DNA of 64,000 nt, taken from assembly GCA_014155875.1 (NCBI GenBank), contig JACEFZ010021391.1, forward strand, positions 87,001 through 151,000. The letters are read 5' to 3'. The position numbers and the translations under genes were made by a program. This DNA is from Cepaea nemoralis (lineage: Eukaryota > Mollusca > Gastropoda > Stylommatophora > Helicidae). Shown here in pieces: positions 21,153 through 32,700 of this stretch (position 1 is its first letter; every line of letters starts with the position of its first letter). Under the pieces are notes generated by a model. It was given only the letters and a program-made list of their open reading frames with translations. It did not search any database and had not been told where the DNA came from.

Positions 21153-21407
21153 ATTCGAGGTTTAAGTCAGATATCAAAGGAGCGTATTTATCCGCCGCCT
21201 CCTGTGTGACTTCTGGTTGCAATGACAATGTAGCAAAGTGAGTAAAGTTTTTATTCTCAACTGGTGTTCCCAAAGTCCAAGTTTCATTTGAAATGCAGAA
21301 ATATGATCATACATCTTATTAATTAATTGATCTTTCCCTTGTAGACGAGTATTAACGTCATTTAGGTGGCTAGTTATATCGACCAGACATGCAAAGTCGC
21401 AAACCCA

Positions 21408-21710
21408 CTATTTGTCTTCAAACTCTGGGATACTTTTTGACTTGCTTGCAGAGAATGGTTGTATTTCTTGCTGCAAATCAAACACTCTTTTCAACATTTT
21501 GGCACCGGTCAGCCATCTTACTTCTGCATAAAATGTAACGTCATTATAATCTGAGTCCAAAGACTTTAGAAATTCTTGGAACTGACGGTGATTCAACCCG
21601 TTAGACTTAATGAAGATCACTATTTTGACGACCACTTTCATGACATGGTCCATTTTGAGGGACTTCGAACATAAATTCTCCTGATGAATAATGCAATGAA
21701 AATTTAGCAT
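21408..21710 (-). pseudogene. hAT transposase, middle fragment
   Basis: Minus-strand open piece with CIIHQENLCSKSL and RWLTGAKMLKRVFDL. These are the His-rich and RW motifs found in the catalytic/insertion region of GTF2IRD2-like hAT transposases. It is continuous in order with the pieces at 21718-21978 and 20799-21152 but in a different frame. Confidence 0.8.
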
Positions 21711-21717
21711 TGAAGTA

Positions 21718-21978
21718 TTACCGACTTTGGAGGCCTAAACCTTCGTGTTTCCCAACCATTGCTGGAGCACCATCCGTTGTTAAGCCCGATAAGTGGTTAA
21801 GTTGTAACGAAAAGCGAGTCAGTGTCGATGTAACTGCCTCTAACAAATCTCGTGACTTATTGGTGTCCTTATGTGAATACTGTGCCTCAAATTCATCTGT
21901 CTTTTTAAAATGGACATCAACACCCCTGATAAAAATTGCCAGTTGGGCAGTATCTGCCATATCTGTGCTTTCATCCAA
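21718..21978 (-). pseudogene. hAT transposase, catalytic core fragment
   Basis: Begins DESTDMADTAQLAIFIRGVD, the DESTD motif carrying the first catalytic Asp of hAT transposases, and reaches LTTDGAPAMVGKHEG with the second conserved Asp. Upstream sequence (21979-22216) is recognisable but broken by stops. Confidence 0.85.
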
Positions 21979-22216
21979 TGCTAGAGCATAAAATATAAAT
22001 CGGATGCTCGACTTTTCAAATTATCTTCAATATGTTTTTCAATGTCGTCCACAAGTCTAGTAATTGTTGACTAGACGGACTTATTTTTTAGAAATCCTTC
22101 TTCTTTTCTGGACACAGAATTTCAACGACGCTCTCCAAAAATTTCTTAACCACTTCACCATCTGAATATGGCTTCGATTGTTTTTGCTAGTATCATGGCT
22201 ACCGCATAACTAGCTT

Positions 22217-22435
22217 TTACATAGCATATTGACTATGAACCCGCTCTAGTAAATATCTTTTGTTGTGCAAACATTTTGTTTTAAAGTCATTTACTTGGTC
22301 TTGTCGAAATTGCCCTTTGAACTTATCAAACTTATTTGCATGTTTAGTCTTGTAGTGCCGTTTGATGTTATACTCTTTCAAAACAGAAACAGATTCGTTG
22401 CATATCAAGCATATGGGCTTTGTTTTAATTTCCAC
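22217..22435 (-). pseudogene. hAT transposase, BED-type zinc finger N-terminus
   Basis: Contains CLICNESVSVLKEYNIKRHY plus KTKHANKF, a C-x2-C...H-x4-H BED-like finger that would bind the transposon ends. It is followed by FKGQFRQDQVNDFK, typical of this transposase subgroup, and is cut by a stop at 22217. Confidence 0.8.
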
Positions 22436-23251
22436 GAAAAAAATAGTTTATAGTCCACCTGTCTTGAAAACATCTTAATTTTCTTCTGTGATTCTTCTCT
22501 TCTTTGGTCCAACGTCTTTACTAGTTGACGCCATAGTAGGTCTTCGTTTTTAACTGAAAAAAATAAATAAATAAAACACCACGTGTAATACTAAATATTA
22601 AGAATTAATTAATTTAAATTACATAAATAAAACGTTTCAGGGTTTACTTACCTTATAGAATCGATATGGTAGACAGGATACTTGGTTAAAGTAGTTTGAA
22701 CTATTATTATAAATATGATAAATATGTAGTTTAACGTCGATCGCAAGATCTCTCCATACGCAATAACGATAATAGAACGAAATTACAGAATAACATGGAA
22801 CTTTGTCAAGCTGTACTGAATGGAGTTATGAATATGAGCCCGATAACGTTGAGAGCTTCCCGAAGACGCTGAAGACCACAGAACATATATATCAGAAGTT
22901 GAAGTCTCATATTAAATTCTATCAACATCTAGCGTCGGACAAAAAACTAAGTAACCTTGAGTGTCAAATAGCGGGATATTTGAAATAGTTAACATCTATG
23001 AATTTTCCCGAAATTTCGGGATATTTAAAATAGCTTAAAATCAATTAATGTTTCCAAAAAATGAGAGATATTTAAAATTTCTCTTAGCAATAATTTAAAA
23101 ATATATGATACGAACGACTCATGATGTAATGTGCTTTCGGTGATATGTTGAGAAAGTTACAATTTATGTTTATTTGACCTAGCTCCGCGGGCCGTAACAT
23201 GACTCCCGGCGGGCCGCATGCGGCCCGCGGTCCTCGTGTTGGCCACCCCTG

Positions 23252-23664
23252 CTTTACATGCTCTTTGAGCAGTTAATACTTTCTTATGGTTTGGAGCTGC
23301 TGACAGTTTCAAAGAGCCAGCTTGAAAGGTTGGGGCGCATACAGAATGCTGTCATGCGGGTAATCCTGGGGTGCACAAAGGACACACCAATTATATGCAT
23401 GGGACATATCCTGGCGCTACCAACAATGGCGGAAAGGCATAGGGTCCTTAAGGCAAAATGGTACCTGCTGCAGATAGGGATCACCCCCTGCCTGAAGCCA
23501 TGGATATGGTCACGGGTCATAGACGAAGACAAGGCACGTCCTGGGTGGCACAGGCAGAACTATCTATGCGTCACGTGTGTGATCACTATAAGAATGAGCA
23601 CTATGGGAATAGCCTGAGTGCGGTGATGTCGGTTCATAACTCAAGTCAAGTCAGCTCAACTCAA
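23252..23664 (+). pseudogene. RNase H-type LINE fragment, 3' part
   Basis: Resumes the LINE broken by the hAT. LSYGLELLTVSKSQLERLGR and IQNAVMRVILGCTKDTP match the post-RT region of the LINE at 41876-44986 (IQNEAMRIILGCTRDTA). An internal deletion then joins to the extreme 3' end (GCACTATGGGAATAGCCTGA...GTGATGTCGGTTC), which also ends the copies at 47876 and about 35400. The tail is a short repeat of TCAAG/TCAAC. A 41-bp satellite remnant follows at about 23665. Confidence 0.8.
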
Positions 23665-23720
23665 CTGGCCTGGGAAAGGTTACATTAGACAGACATCATC
23701 AAGAAAAGGACTGGTAAAGC
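23665..23720. repeat. Remnant of the 41-bp satellite
   Basis: GGTTACATTAGACAGACATC followed by ATCAAGAAAAGG is a diverged satellite unit. It places the LINE plus hAT block inside the original array. Confidence 0.75.
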
Positions 23721-23789
23721 GTGCATGAGGGATAGTGAAAACACCAATAAACTATATTATTAACTCATTACTAGCGGCGTTCTCTTATG

Positions 23790-23893
23790 TTGAGAAGAAT
23801 GTTGAGAAGAATGTAGACAAGAATGTAGATAAGAATGTTGAGAAGAATATACAGAAGAATAATGAGAAGAATGTTGAGATGAATGTTACAAGA
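23790..23893. repeat. 12-bp tandem repeat
   Basis: Unit AAGAATGTTGAG with GTAGAC, GTAGAT and ATACAG variants, about eight copies. The in-frame KNVEKNVDKN translation is a product of the repeat, not a protein. Confidence 0.9.
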
Positions 23894-24225
23894 ATGATGT
23901 GGGCAGAGAATAAAATACGTTGAGGTACTAACAGCTGCAAGTGCCACTAGATCCCTTATGAAAACTAAACAAATGACTTGTGACATTCATGTGGCATGGC
24001 AACAAAAGTAGATGGCATGCGAAAATTAGCCCTTTAAAGGGAAATATTAGATACGAGAAGCAAAGGAAGACAGAGTAAGAGGTTTGTGGTAAAGATAAAC
24101 AGCTTAAGAAACGGCAATGTCATTGAATTGTCATTAAACAAAGAGGGTTAGAGAGTCTCTATAGAGAGTGTCTGCTTCCAATCAGGAGCCTAAAGGAGAA
24201 AAGATATTCTAGGTATTCATTAATC
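23894..24225. other. Unassigned sequence
   Basis: No recognisable gene, repeat or transposon end. Confidence 0.4.
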
Positions 24226-25065
24226 ATGTGCCATGCCGGTAAGCCTGGGCAGTCATGATTCACCATCTCACTCGATCACCAGAGTCGTGGATAAGCACAG
24301 TGTTCTTGTTTCGACCTTACCACGTAGCCAAGCCATCCAGGTGTTTACTTATCTTCCCTCCCTTTACTCTCTTCTCCTCGATCTTGCTAGTTGTCACTTA
24401 GTTATCCAAATTACTTCTGCTCATAACGTGACCAAAAAATTGTGACTGTCTACGTATAATTTCTCTAATCAGTTTACGGGTTTCATTTGTTTCTTGTAAA
24501 ACTTGATCATTAGTTTTTCTGTCTGTCCATGGCATTCTTTGCATTTTCCTCAGAAACCACATTTCCACAGCCATCAGATGTTTTTAGCTTGTCTGCTCAT
24601 TGTCCACGCCTCACATCCATACAAAAGTACAGGTTCCATGTAGCGTAGCACCTCAACACTTACTTTCTCGTTGCATATGACATCTTTTTATTGGTCAGAA
24701 TGTTTTTCATCTTACAAAAGGCTACCTTCGCCACGTCAATTTTCGTTCTAATCTTTTAAAGGCATCTCCCATCAGATGTTATGACTTTTCCGAGATAATT
24801 GTACCGATTCACTTGTTAAGAATATTCCCAGTTACTTGTATATTACAGTGTGGTATTTCCTTCTACTTAGTGACTATACAGGGGGGGGGGGGATCTGGAG
24901 ATATTACACATCCCTGTCTCACAGCTCTCTTAATAGGCTGACATCGACATACTCCATTATCAATCTTTATGGCAGCTTGTTGTTTCCAGTATACGTTTTT
25001 TTACAAGTATAAGATCTTTCCCATCAATTTAAAGATCCGAAAGCTTCTTTATCATGTTGACTGTC
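24226..25065 (-). pseudogene. RTE-like LINE fragment (family A), minus strand
   Basis: Reverse-complement translation gives, in pieces, KIDGKDLILVKK, IKRAVRQGCVISP (the RT loop before the catalytic box) and then, after a G-run at about 24883-24893 that replaces the FADD region, the post-RT EAWTMSRQA-type region and C-terminal basic part. The 3' end in element orientation is at about 24226 (CATGTGCCATGCCGGTAAGC on the plus strand). Closely related 3' ends are at 53790, 62866 and, shorter, 41641. Confidence 0.75.
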
Positions 25066-25284
25066 ACGAGATCGCCATGAGTTAACCAGATAATGAAAAT
25101 ACAGAAGTTTGATTAACGGGATATTTTCTAGGCCACAGCGATTTTAACTAACAGAGTAAATACAGCTGCACGAGTTACATCGGGTCAGCAAATAGTAAAC
25201 ATTGGGAAGTGAGTGCGCTGAATCAGACACCGCGTTGACAGTTCAATAACAGTTAGAATCACATAGAATTGCCCATCTCAGTAC
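25066..25284. other. Unassigned sequence
   Basis: Nothing recognised. Confidence 0.4.
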
Positions 25285-25495
25285 ATGGAACAGCCCTGTC
25301 TGTCATTTATAGTTCCGGACATCAGGCGAAATAGGCGGCTGGGATTGTCACCACTGAACAGAAGATTGACAGTTTATCAACAGGTCGGAAGTGCCCGACT
25401 AGGGAGAAAACGGTCAGACTGTCATTTGGTATTGCCCGACATCAAACGGAATGGCGGATTTGACTGTCACCACATGACAGAAAGTTGAGGGCTTG
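25285..25495. repeat. Two-copy degenerate duplication of about 120 bp
   Basis: CTGTCATTTATAGTTCCGGA at about 25300 and CTGTCATTTGGTATTGCCCG at about 25418 head two diverged copies. Both continue through GACATCA(G/A)(G/A)CG, GGCGG, GATTGTCACCAC/GACTGTCACCAC and GACAG. Confidence 0.6.
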
Positions 25496-27301
25496 TTATT
25501 GGAAACAGTGGAACACCTGCAGGACATCAACAACGTCACGTGCACAATGTAAGGTTGTTTGGAAAACCATGATTGGCAGCTTGGTATCGAAACCCTTTGT
25601 TGGAACTGTACAGTAACTCTCTAGATTGTTTTGGATGTCAAAACCAGTGATGACAAATCTAACATTAATGGAGCCAGGGAGGATGGATCCCTGACAAGGG
25701 AGGGTCTGCCCAATATGCCACCTGTGTGGGCATAAAGGAAAATGTCACGTGATCAACTTTAGGAGTTGCCATAAAAACCCGAGTTGGGATCAACTAGGGG
25801 AACTTGAAAATGTGGATCTAGGCAGACATGCTTGTCACTGCAGCAGTTAGAACATCTAACGTGTGAAGGAGATATTTGATTTAGTTTACACGAGCCTGTA
25901 TGGCTACCATTAGATGTAATTTAGTGTAAACTGCAGTGCCGTAAGGTATAACCTATTATATATTCGTTCTAATTACTATAGGCTGTAGCCTTGTTAAAAC
26001 CAAGTGTGATGAGTAGCACTGGTAGTGGAAAACTAGCTAGAGTAGGGAAGTGATACTTAGCTCTGTTAGTTGAAAATAGATTAGTGAAGTGTTGATAAGC
26101 TTTACTAGTTGAGAATTGAGTAATGAGGGATAATTGGGATCTTCCCGTAGGTGTCCCTGGTGGGGGGGGGGGGGTGGGGGGGGGGGGGTTCCGCATTCTG
26201 TTTGTTGATTTTTTTTTCTGGTCTTGGCCTGATGATAACATATGTGTTCAGTCATCTGTCCATGACAGAGTAGGTTCATTATATTTTCTGAGCGAGGCCG
26301 ATGGCCACGATCATCTAATAGAGATCAGTGACGGGGAGGCTATCACCGGTTATATGATTTATGTTACAGGTTTCCTCTGGTTGGAATGAAGAACACGAAA
26401 CCAAGAGAAAATCCGATCCCGGATAAAGTTTGGCGCAGGAAGATTGGCCAGCAACTTTACAACAGAGATTAGGCTAGAGGAAGATGATCAACATTGCTCA
26501 GTGGAGCTGAATGGTATATGCATCCTACACGATAAATACCGGATGAGTTTAGGTCATACCAGTTTTAACACACCAGTCGTGGTGGATATTCAGTTCACTT
26601 ATGACTAGAACAAAAATAAAGGACTCTATTGGAGTATAGACAGTAACTGTTAATAGTGAGAACTAGCGAACATTTATCAAGAGACGAAAAGTCTTGTTCA
26701 TAGGACAGTGTTCCATGTTTGTTTCACTGCGCCGGAATTATGAAGCCGGAGTTTCTATAAACTATTAGGAACAGTTGCGTTAAGAACAATAATAATTTTT
26801 TTCCACGGATTATATTTACATGGGATTCAGATCTCATGGTCATCAGAGTTCCTGGAGGAGGACATGTCTGGAGAGAAGGACACGACTTCGGTGAGGTCCC
26901 TTGTGATGAGTCTTGTGATGTCGTGTGATCCTTGCCATGATGTGTACACTATGATCCTGAACTTTGAAGGCTGACACATACATTTATGTTATAGTACACG
27001 ACACACATTTTCTTCGCATACACGTCTCATATAAGTTACACTTGTCTTTTAATAAATTAATCTTTATTAATTTTTAGAAGCAAGAGTTGTTGAGTATGTT
27101 GCGTTGGGAATGTATGAGAGGGGGCATAGTACGACAGTGAGAGAGTGATAGGAAAAGGTGTCCACGGGCTGATGGAGTGTGTTGGACGGAAGCTGGTGGA
27201 TTCTCCAGGATATTGATAAGGGAAAAAATATTATAATGTGGGTGTTGACTCTCTTCACTCCAGGGACGACACTTTAAAGGAGGACACGACATTATTGGGG
27301 G
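25496..27301. other. Unassigned sequence with G-rich tract
   Basis: No coding evidence. A G-run with a few T interruptions lies at 26160-26190 (GGTGGGG type) and may form a quadruplex. The minus-strand Pro-rich translation across it is low complexity. This stretch may contain the 5' part of the gag element at 27708, but I could not define an LTR. Confidence 0.5.
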
Positions 27302-27460
27302 CTCGATAAACGAGATCTTTGGACAGCGGGATCTCTCGATAACGGAATCTTTGGACAGCGGAATCTCCCGTAAACGGAATCCTTGGACAGCGAGATCTCC
27401 AGCAAGCAGGAACCTTTGACAGCGGGATTTCTCGTCAATGGGGTCTTTTGACACGGGATC
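27302..27460. repeat. About 32-bp tandem repeat, five copies
   Basis: Diverged units around CGATAACGGAATCTTTGGAC and AGCGGGATCTCT. It lies about 250 bp upstream of the gag ORF and may be part of that element's leader. Confidence 0.8.
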
Positions 27461-27707
27461 CTTAGTTATAAGAGGGAGATATCATATTGGAGAATCCAGC
27501 TAGAGTGAATGTGGATAGGGGTTAGGACTAATATCTTACCTGTTCACACTTCACACGTCTGCATAGGTCTGTGGTCCTGATTCTACTCTTGTCATTGAGT
27601 GAATGTGCTGTGTGTGGTAATATCTAGATTTATAGTACTTGTTCATATATCTGTATAGTAATTTGCAGTTATATTGTACTTGACCTGCTAGCTTACCTCT
27701 CTGTGAA

Positions 27708-28826
27708 ATGGCCACCCCTAAACTAACCACGTTAGAATTAAAGGCAAAGGGGGAAGACATGGGACTGTCGGGGTCTGCTCTAACGGATTACATACAGGAA
27801 GTGGAGAGAGAGTATCGTCAAGCAGAAAGGGAAGATCGAAAGGCCGAGTTGGAATTGAGAAGGATGGAGTTGGAACAAGAAGCTAAGAAATTGGAAGCTG
27901 AGCAAGCAGCTAAGAAATTTGAAGCTGAGCAAGCAGCTAGGAAATTTGAAGCTGAGCAAGCAGCTAGGAAATTAGAAACTGAACAGGAAGCACAGAAAAG
28001 GGAGCATGAGTACCGGATGCGGGAACTCGAGCTCAAGAGTCAATCTAATGGAGAAACTGAGGGAGCAGTTGGAGGTTCCTCCATCCCAGGCTCAACACCA
28101 GTAGGTGGACATGGGTACCATGCTATGAAGTTTCCTTTAGCGGTCTACGAGGAGGACAAAGAGAAGATTGACCAGTACCTTCAACGCTTCGAGGCAATGT
28201 CTGTTGCTATGGGTTTGGAGCGTAACAAATGGAATCTCAAGCTATCCCAGGGTTTACGCGGGACCGGATACGAGGTTTATTCTCGCCTGCCACCAGGACA
28301 TGAGAACAATTATGACGAGTTAAAGACGGCTCTGCTGAAACGATTCGAGGTTACGTCACATACCTACCGGAAAAAATTTCGAGCAGCGAAACGAGAACCG
28401 GGGGAGTTGTTTGCCGCCTACAGTTTGCGTCTAAAATCTTATCTCCATAAGTGGATGGATTTGGCTGGGTTTGCACATGACTATGAGAGTCTGGAAGAAC
28501 TCATGGTGGTCGACCAGCTGAAGAAGCAAATGTCTAAACCTCTCAGGACGTTCCTGGGAGAACAAGGAGCGGAACGTATTGACCTCGTGACAAAATTAGC
28601 AGAACGGTTCGTCGAGGTACATGGGGAGGCAGGGGAAAACCTTTCCACTAACACCAAAAGTCAAGAGAAACATGATAAGAAGAAAGCCAAAAACTCAGGA
28701 ACCAAAAAGTGGGAACCTTATGTGCAAAATTCAGAGGATAGTTCAGAGAAGAAGAAGGAGGGAAGCAAGAGCACTTCAAGCTCTACACCAAAACGACCGT
28801 GGTCGGAGAAGTGGTGTTCAATTTGA
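27708..28826 (+). CDS. Gypsy-type gag, isolated ORF
   Basis: 372 codons from an ATG. Residues 1-30 are followed by a long charged coiled coil with a repeated EAEQAA(K/R)KFEAEQAA(R)K unit (about residues 45-115). A Gly-rich linker and the retrotransposon gag/SCAN-like capsid domain follow (about 140-300), with KFRAAKREPGELFAAYSLRL and YLHKWMDLAG. A basic Lys/Ser-rich tail leads to the zinc knuckles. The ORF stops in the first knuckle (KWCSI then TGA), and the rest of it is in the next frame. No pol follows: at about 29047 the sequence turns into a LINE 3' end. It is probably a dead element fragment. A domesticated gag is possible but unsupported. Confidence 0.85.
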   Translation: MATPKLTTLELKAKGEDMGLSGSALTDYIQEVEREYRQAEREDRKAELELRRMELEQEAKKLEAEQAAKKFEAEQAARKFEAEQAARKLETEQEAQKREHEYRMRELELKSQSNGETEGAVGGSSIPGSTPVGGHGYHAMKFPLAVYEEDKEKIDQYLQRFEAMSVAMGLERNKWNLKLSQGLRGTGYEVYSRLPPGHENNYDELKTALLKRFEVTSHTYRKKFRAAKREPGELFAAYSLRLKSYLHKWMDLAGFAHDYESLEELMVVDQLKKQMSKPLRTFLGEQGAERIDLVTKLAERFVEVHGEAGENLSTNTKSQEKHDKKKAKNSGTKKWEPYVQNSEDSSEKKKEGSKSTSSSTPKRPWSEKWCSI

Positions 28827-29098
28827 AGTCACCCTCTCACAATACGAGGGATTGCAAATCGAAGGCTAAGAACCCTCACTTCGCAGCATGTCAAGTGACT
28901 TCCAAGGAGGTTGTCACGGAAAATGCCAAGGTCAACAAGGAAGCTCGCCACCAGGAGAGCTCACTCAAGTCCGGCACTAGAAAATCTAGGACAGGGAAAT
29001 GGTGCAACCAATGCAAGTCAAACACGCACAATGCTATTGACTGCAAGTCGGAGTGGGTTCGCCTCATGGTGAGGGACACTGCTAATAGGGAGAGCTAA
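28799..29098 (+). pseudogene. gag nucleocapsid remnant with two CCHC knuckles
   Basis: Continues the gag in a second frame. The first knuckle loses its leading Cys pair to the frameshift but keeps KSPSHNTRDC. The second is intact, C-x2-C-x4-H-x4-C (CNQCKSNTHNAIDC), at about 29003-29044. After this the codons SEWVRLMVRDT belong to a LINE 3' end also found at 40358-40600, so this ORF is chimeric. Confidence 0.75.
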
Positions 29099-29262
29099 TA
29101 TGCATGTAAAATTCAGTCCAGCACTACTATAAGTAGTTTGTATTGGCTACGCTTGAGTTCAAAGCCAGCGAGTGAGCGCAACAAAAAAAAAAAAACAACA
29201 ACAACAACTCCATGCAGCTTTGTGATGCGGGGAGTGCAAGACGTGGGTGCTATCTTCTATCA
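29047..29262 (+). repeat. LINE 3'-end copy, inverted partner at 40358-40600
   Basis: The stretch from GTCGGAGTGGGTTCGCCTCA to GGGAGTGCAAGACGTGGGTG matches the reverse complement of 40358-40600 along about 210 bp, including the GAGTTCAAAGC(G/C)AGCGAG box and a simple A-rich tract. In the 40 kb copy it forms the end of an RNase H-type LINE. Confidence 0.8.
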
Positions 29263-29570
29263 TGTAGGGGTTATAGCAGCGCTAGATTTTCATTAGAAAA
29301 CAGCAAGTTAAATAGTTCGGTCACATAACTAGGTTACCAACTAACAGTATACAGCAAGAAGCAATGATGTACATATCAAATGGACCCAGAAGAAGAGACC
29401 ACCGTGTAAATGATGAACAGAAGAAATAACAGTCCATGGGCGTCTTGATATATGAAGCCTATAAATAGGCACTCTCCCGCTGTCTATGCTTCGTCTCGAC
29501 ACTGCAAGGCACGAGACGAATAACATGAGAAGAGATGATATTATATTAGATAAGATGAGATGAGCTGAGT
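29263..29570 (+). pseudogene. RTE-like LINE 3' fragment (family B)
   Basis: Nucleotide match by eye to the end of the copy at 29810-30722. GCGCTAGATTTTCATTAGAA corresponds to its CTCTAGATTTTATTAGAAAG, followed by the C-terminal region and a GATGAGATGAG tail (about 29553-29566). It is heavily diverged, with no open frame. Confidence 0.75.
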
Positions 29571-29809
29571 GTGTAATCCGTTTGTTTTATCAGCGCACCA
29601 GACAATATAAATATTAAAAGTTAAGGCATGGCTGCTATGTTAGATTATTTTGTAGCTTGATTCGTACCTACTTCTCCTGCTACAGAGTGTCGGATTTGGT
29701 GATATAAAATTAATTGACGAGTTACGAAGATGTATATCTGCTTACTTTTATCCCTTTAAGTTGGCCTTGACTAAATAGATACCTAAGCACATACCACTTA
29801 AAAAGATAA
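29571..29809. other. Unassigned sequence
   Basis: Nothing recognised. Confidence 0.4.
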
Positions 29810-30722
29810 ATATAACCACATGTTCATAACATATATAGACAACATATGTAAAGAAACCAACCAAGCAGAGACAGCAAGAATACCGCATGACGAGAACACA
29901 GAAGAAGAACCATCTGCAAATCTAACCATTAGAGAACTCCTGTTTGCGGACGACCAAGCACTAATAGCAAAATCAGAAGCTGATTTACAAGACCACATGA
30001 ATAGTCTAAACGAAATGTGTAGGGAACATAACATGAAAATTAGCACAAGCAAAACAGAGGTAATGACTATAACTAAAGAAGAACAAACAGCAACAATTCA
30101 CCTAAACGAACATCCCTTGAAACAAGTAAAGAGCTTCAAGTACCTAGGAAGTATAATATCATCAAATGGCAGATCAGAAGACGAGATCGAAAATAGGTGC
30201 AATAAGGCAAATCAACTCATTGGACAAATGGCACCAATACTAAAGAACAAACATGTATCAATAACTACTAAGAAAGCACTTTAGAACACAATCTTCCTAC
30301 CAACTCTGTGCTACCAATGCCAAACCTGGACAATGACAGAAAAAGAGAAAAGAAAAATCACAACAACAGAAATGAGGTTCCTGAGAAGAATACTCAACGT
30401 ATCAAGAAGAGATAAGATCAGAAATGAAGAAATCAGGACTAAAGTGGGGGTTAAAGCTGCTCTAGATTTTATTAGAAAGCAGCAAGTCAAATTTTTTGGC
30501 CATGCAAGTAGGCTACCAGTCAACAGTATGCCACAACAAGCAATGCTGTACAGACCAGATGGAAACAGAGGAAGAGGCCGACCACGTAAACGTTGGACAG
30601 AGGGAATAACAGAATCCATGGGAATGTCGATATACGAAGCCCATAACCGGGCACTCTCACGAAGTTTATACTTAACCTCGACACCGCAAGGTACAAGAGG
30701 AACATGATGAGATGAGATGAGA
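29810..30722 (+). pseudogene. RTE-like LINE fragment (family B), RT catalytic box to 3' end
   Basis: Two consecutive pieces. 29820-30284 starts just before the catalytic box (LLFADDQALIAKSE) and runs through the thumb motif KISTSKTEVMTI and YLGSIISSNG, then stops at TAG. From 30285 to 30707 the same frame continues with FLRRILNVSRRDKIRNEEIR, VKFFGHASRLPVNS and the GRGRPRKRWTEGI motif of RTE-type C-termini. The element ends with a GATGA tandem tail at about 30705-30722. The 5' two-thirds, including the endonuclease, is missing. Confidence 0.85.
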
Positions 30723-31988
<1,266 letters not shown>

Positions 31989-32459
31989 GTTTTTTTTGTT
32001 TTTTTGTTTTTTTGTTTTGCCTCAGTATAAAAGAGACACTGACAACTATTTTCATAGTGCAAAACAAGTAATCATGTTCCGTCTCTGAACGGTAAACAGC
32101 AGAGTAGACAGTCTTTCACGAAGATTTAAAGCGGGTCTGTCACCCATGTGTACGTGTGAACAAACTACACAAACAGATCCTTAAAAATTGAAACATGATG
32201 ACTAAATTGCGGTATCATTTCTGGTCACTCCATACGCACATTAAAGCACAGCTATTTGGAAGCTTTCACGAACTCAATATAAAAAGCTAACATGAATACT
32301 TGTGTACACTTTAGCAGCTGAAGAAACAAGAAGGAAAAGAAAAATAAGGTAAGAAATATATTCCTTCTACTTTCCTGTTAATTTACAAATTATTTACCCC
32401 GTGCCTCTGTAAATTCTCTGTCTTTACTAATATTACACATTGCACCCCTCTCGGGATTC
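31989..32459. other. Unassigned sequence
   Basis: T-rich start (TTTTTTGTTTTTTTG), nothing else recognised. Confidence 0.5.
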
Positions 32460-32700
32460 TCCGTGGTGAAGTGGTCAAGCCGTCTGACTCGGGCTCCGAA
32501 GGTTGTATGTTCGATTCCGGGCCGCGTCCTTCATTTCACGAGTGCATTTTTTCGGAGACTCCCGAGGGTCGTCGCTGGAGCTACGGAGTTCGTGCTTTGT
32601 GCGACGCTTTCCGCGCTGCGGAAAGAAACTGCGCCACATGGGATAAAAACCCGGTGCAATGCAGCCGACCCTGTCGATTTTAAGCTACTTCTTTCATTGC
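32460..32700 (+). mobile_element. tRNA-derived SINE
   Basis: The head has an RNA polymerase III A-box TGGTCAAGCCG (from about 32471) and a B-box GTTCGATTCC (at about 32509), separated as in a tRNA. A GC-rich body follows to about 32700. The right end is not sharply defined. It is not a tRNA gene: no acceptor stem closes. Confidence 0.7.

Larger units (their letters stand above)
20452..23251 (-). mobile_element. hAT DNA transposon (2,800 bp) with TIRs and 8-bp TSD
   Basis: The element starts CAGGGGTGACCAAAC and ends with the inverted GTTGGCCACCCCTG, so the terminal inverted repeats share CAGGGGTG(A/G)CCAA. Subterminal GC-rich GCATGCGGCCCG-type sequence is present at both ends. The transposase is encoded on the minus strand as four separate open pieces with a BED finger, a catalytic-domain remnant and the hAT C-terminal dimerisation domain. 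It resembles the GTF2IRD2/ZBED-like hAT transposases. Many frameshifts and stops make this copy non-autonomous. Confidence 0.95.

Noticed and set aside
23735..23923. KNVEKNVDKN repeat protein
   Set aside because: Arises from a 12-bp tandem repeat and has no other coding support.
32460..32540. Candidate tRNA gene
   Set aside because: A- and B-boxes are present but no acceptor or anticodon stems close. It is followed by a SINE-like body.
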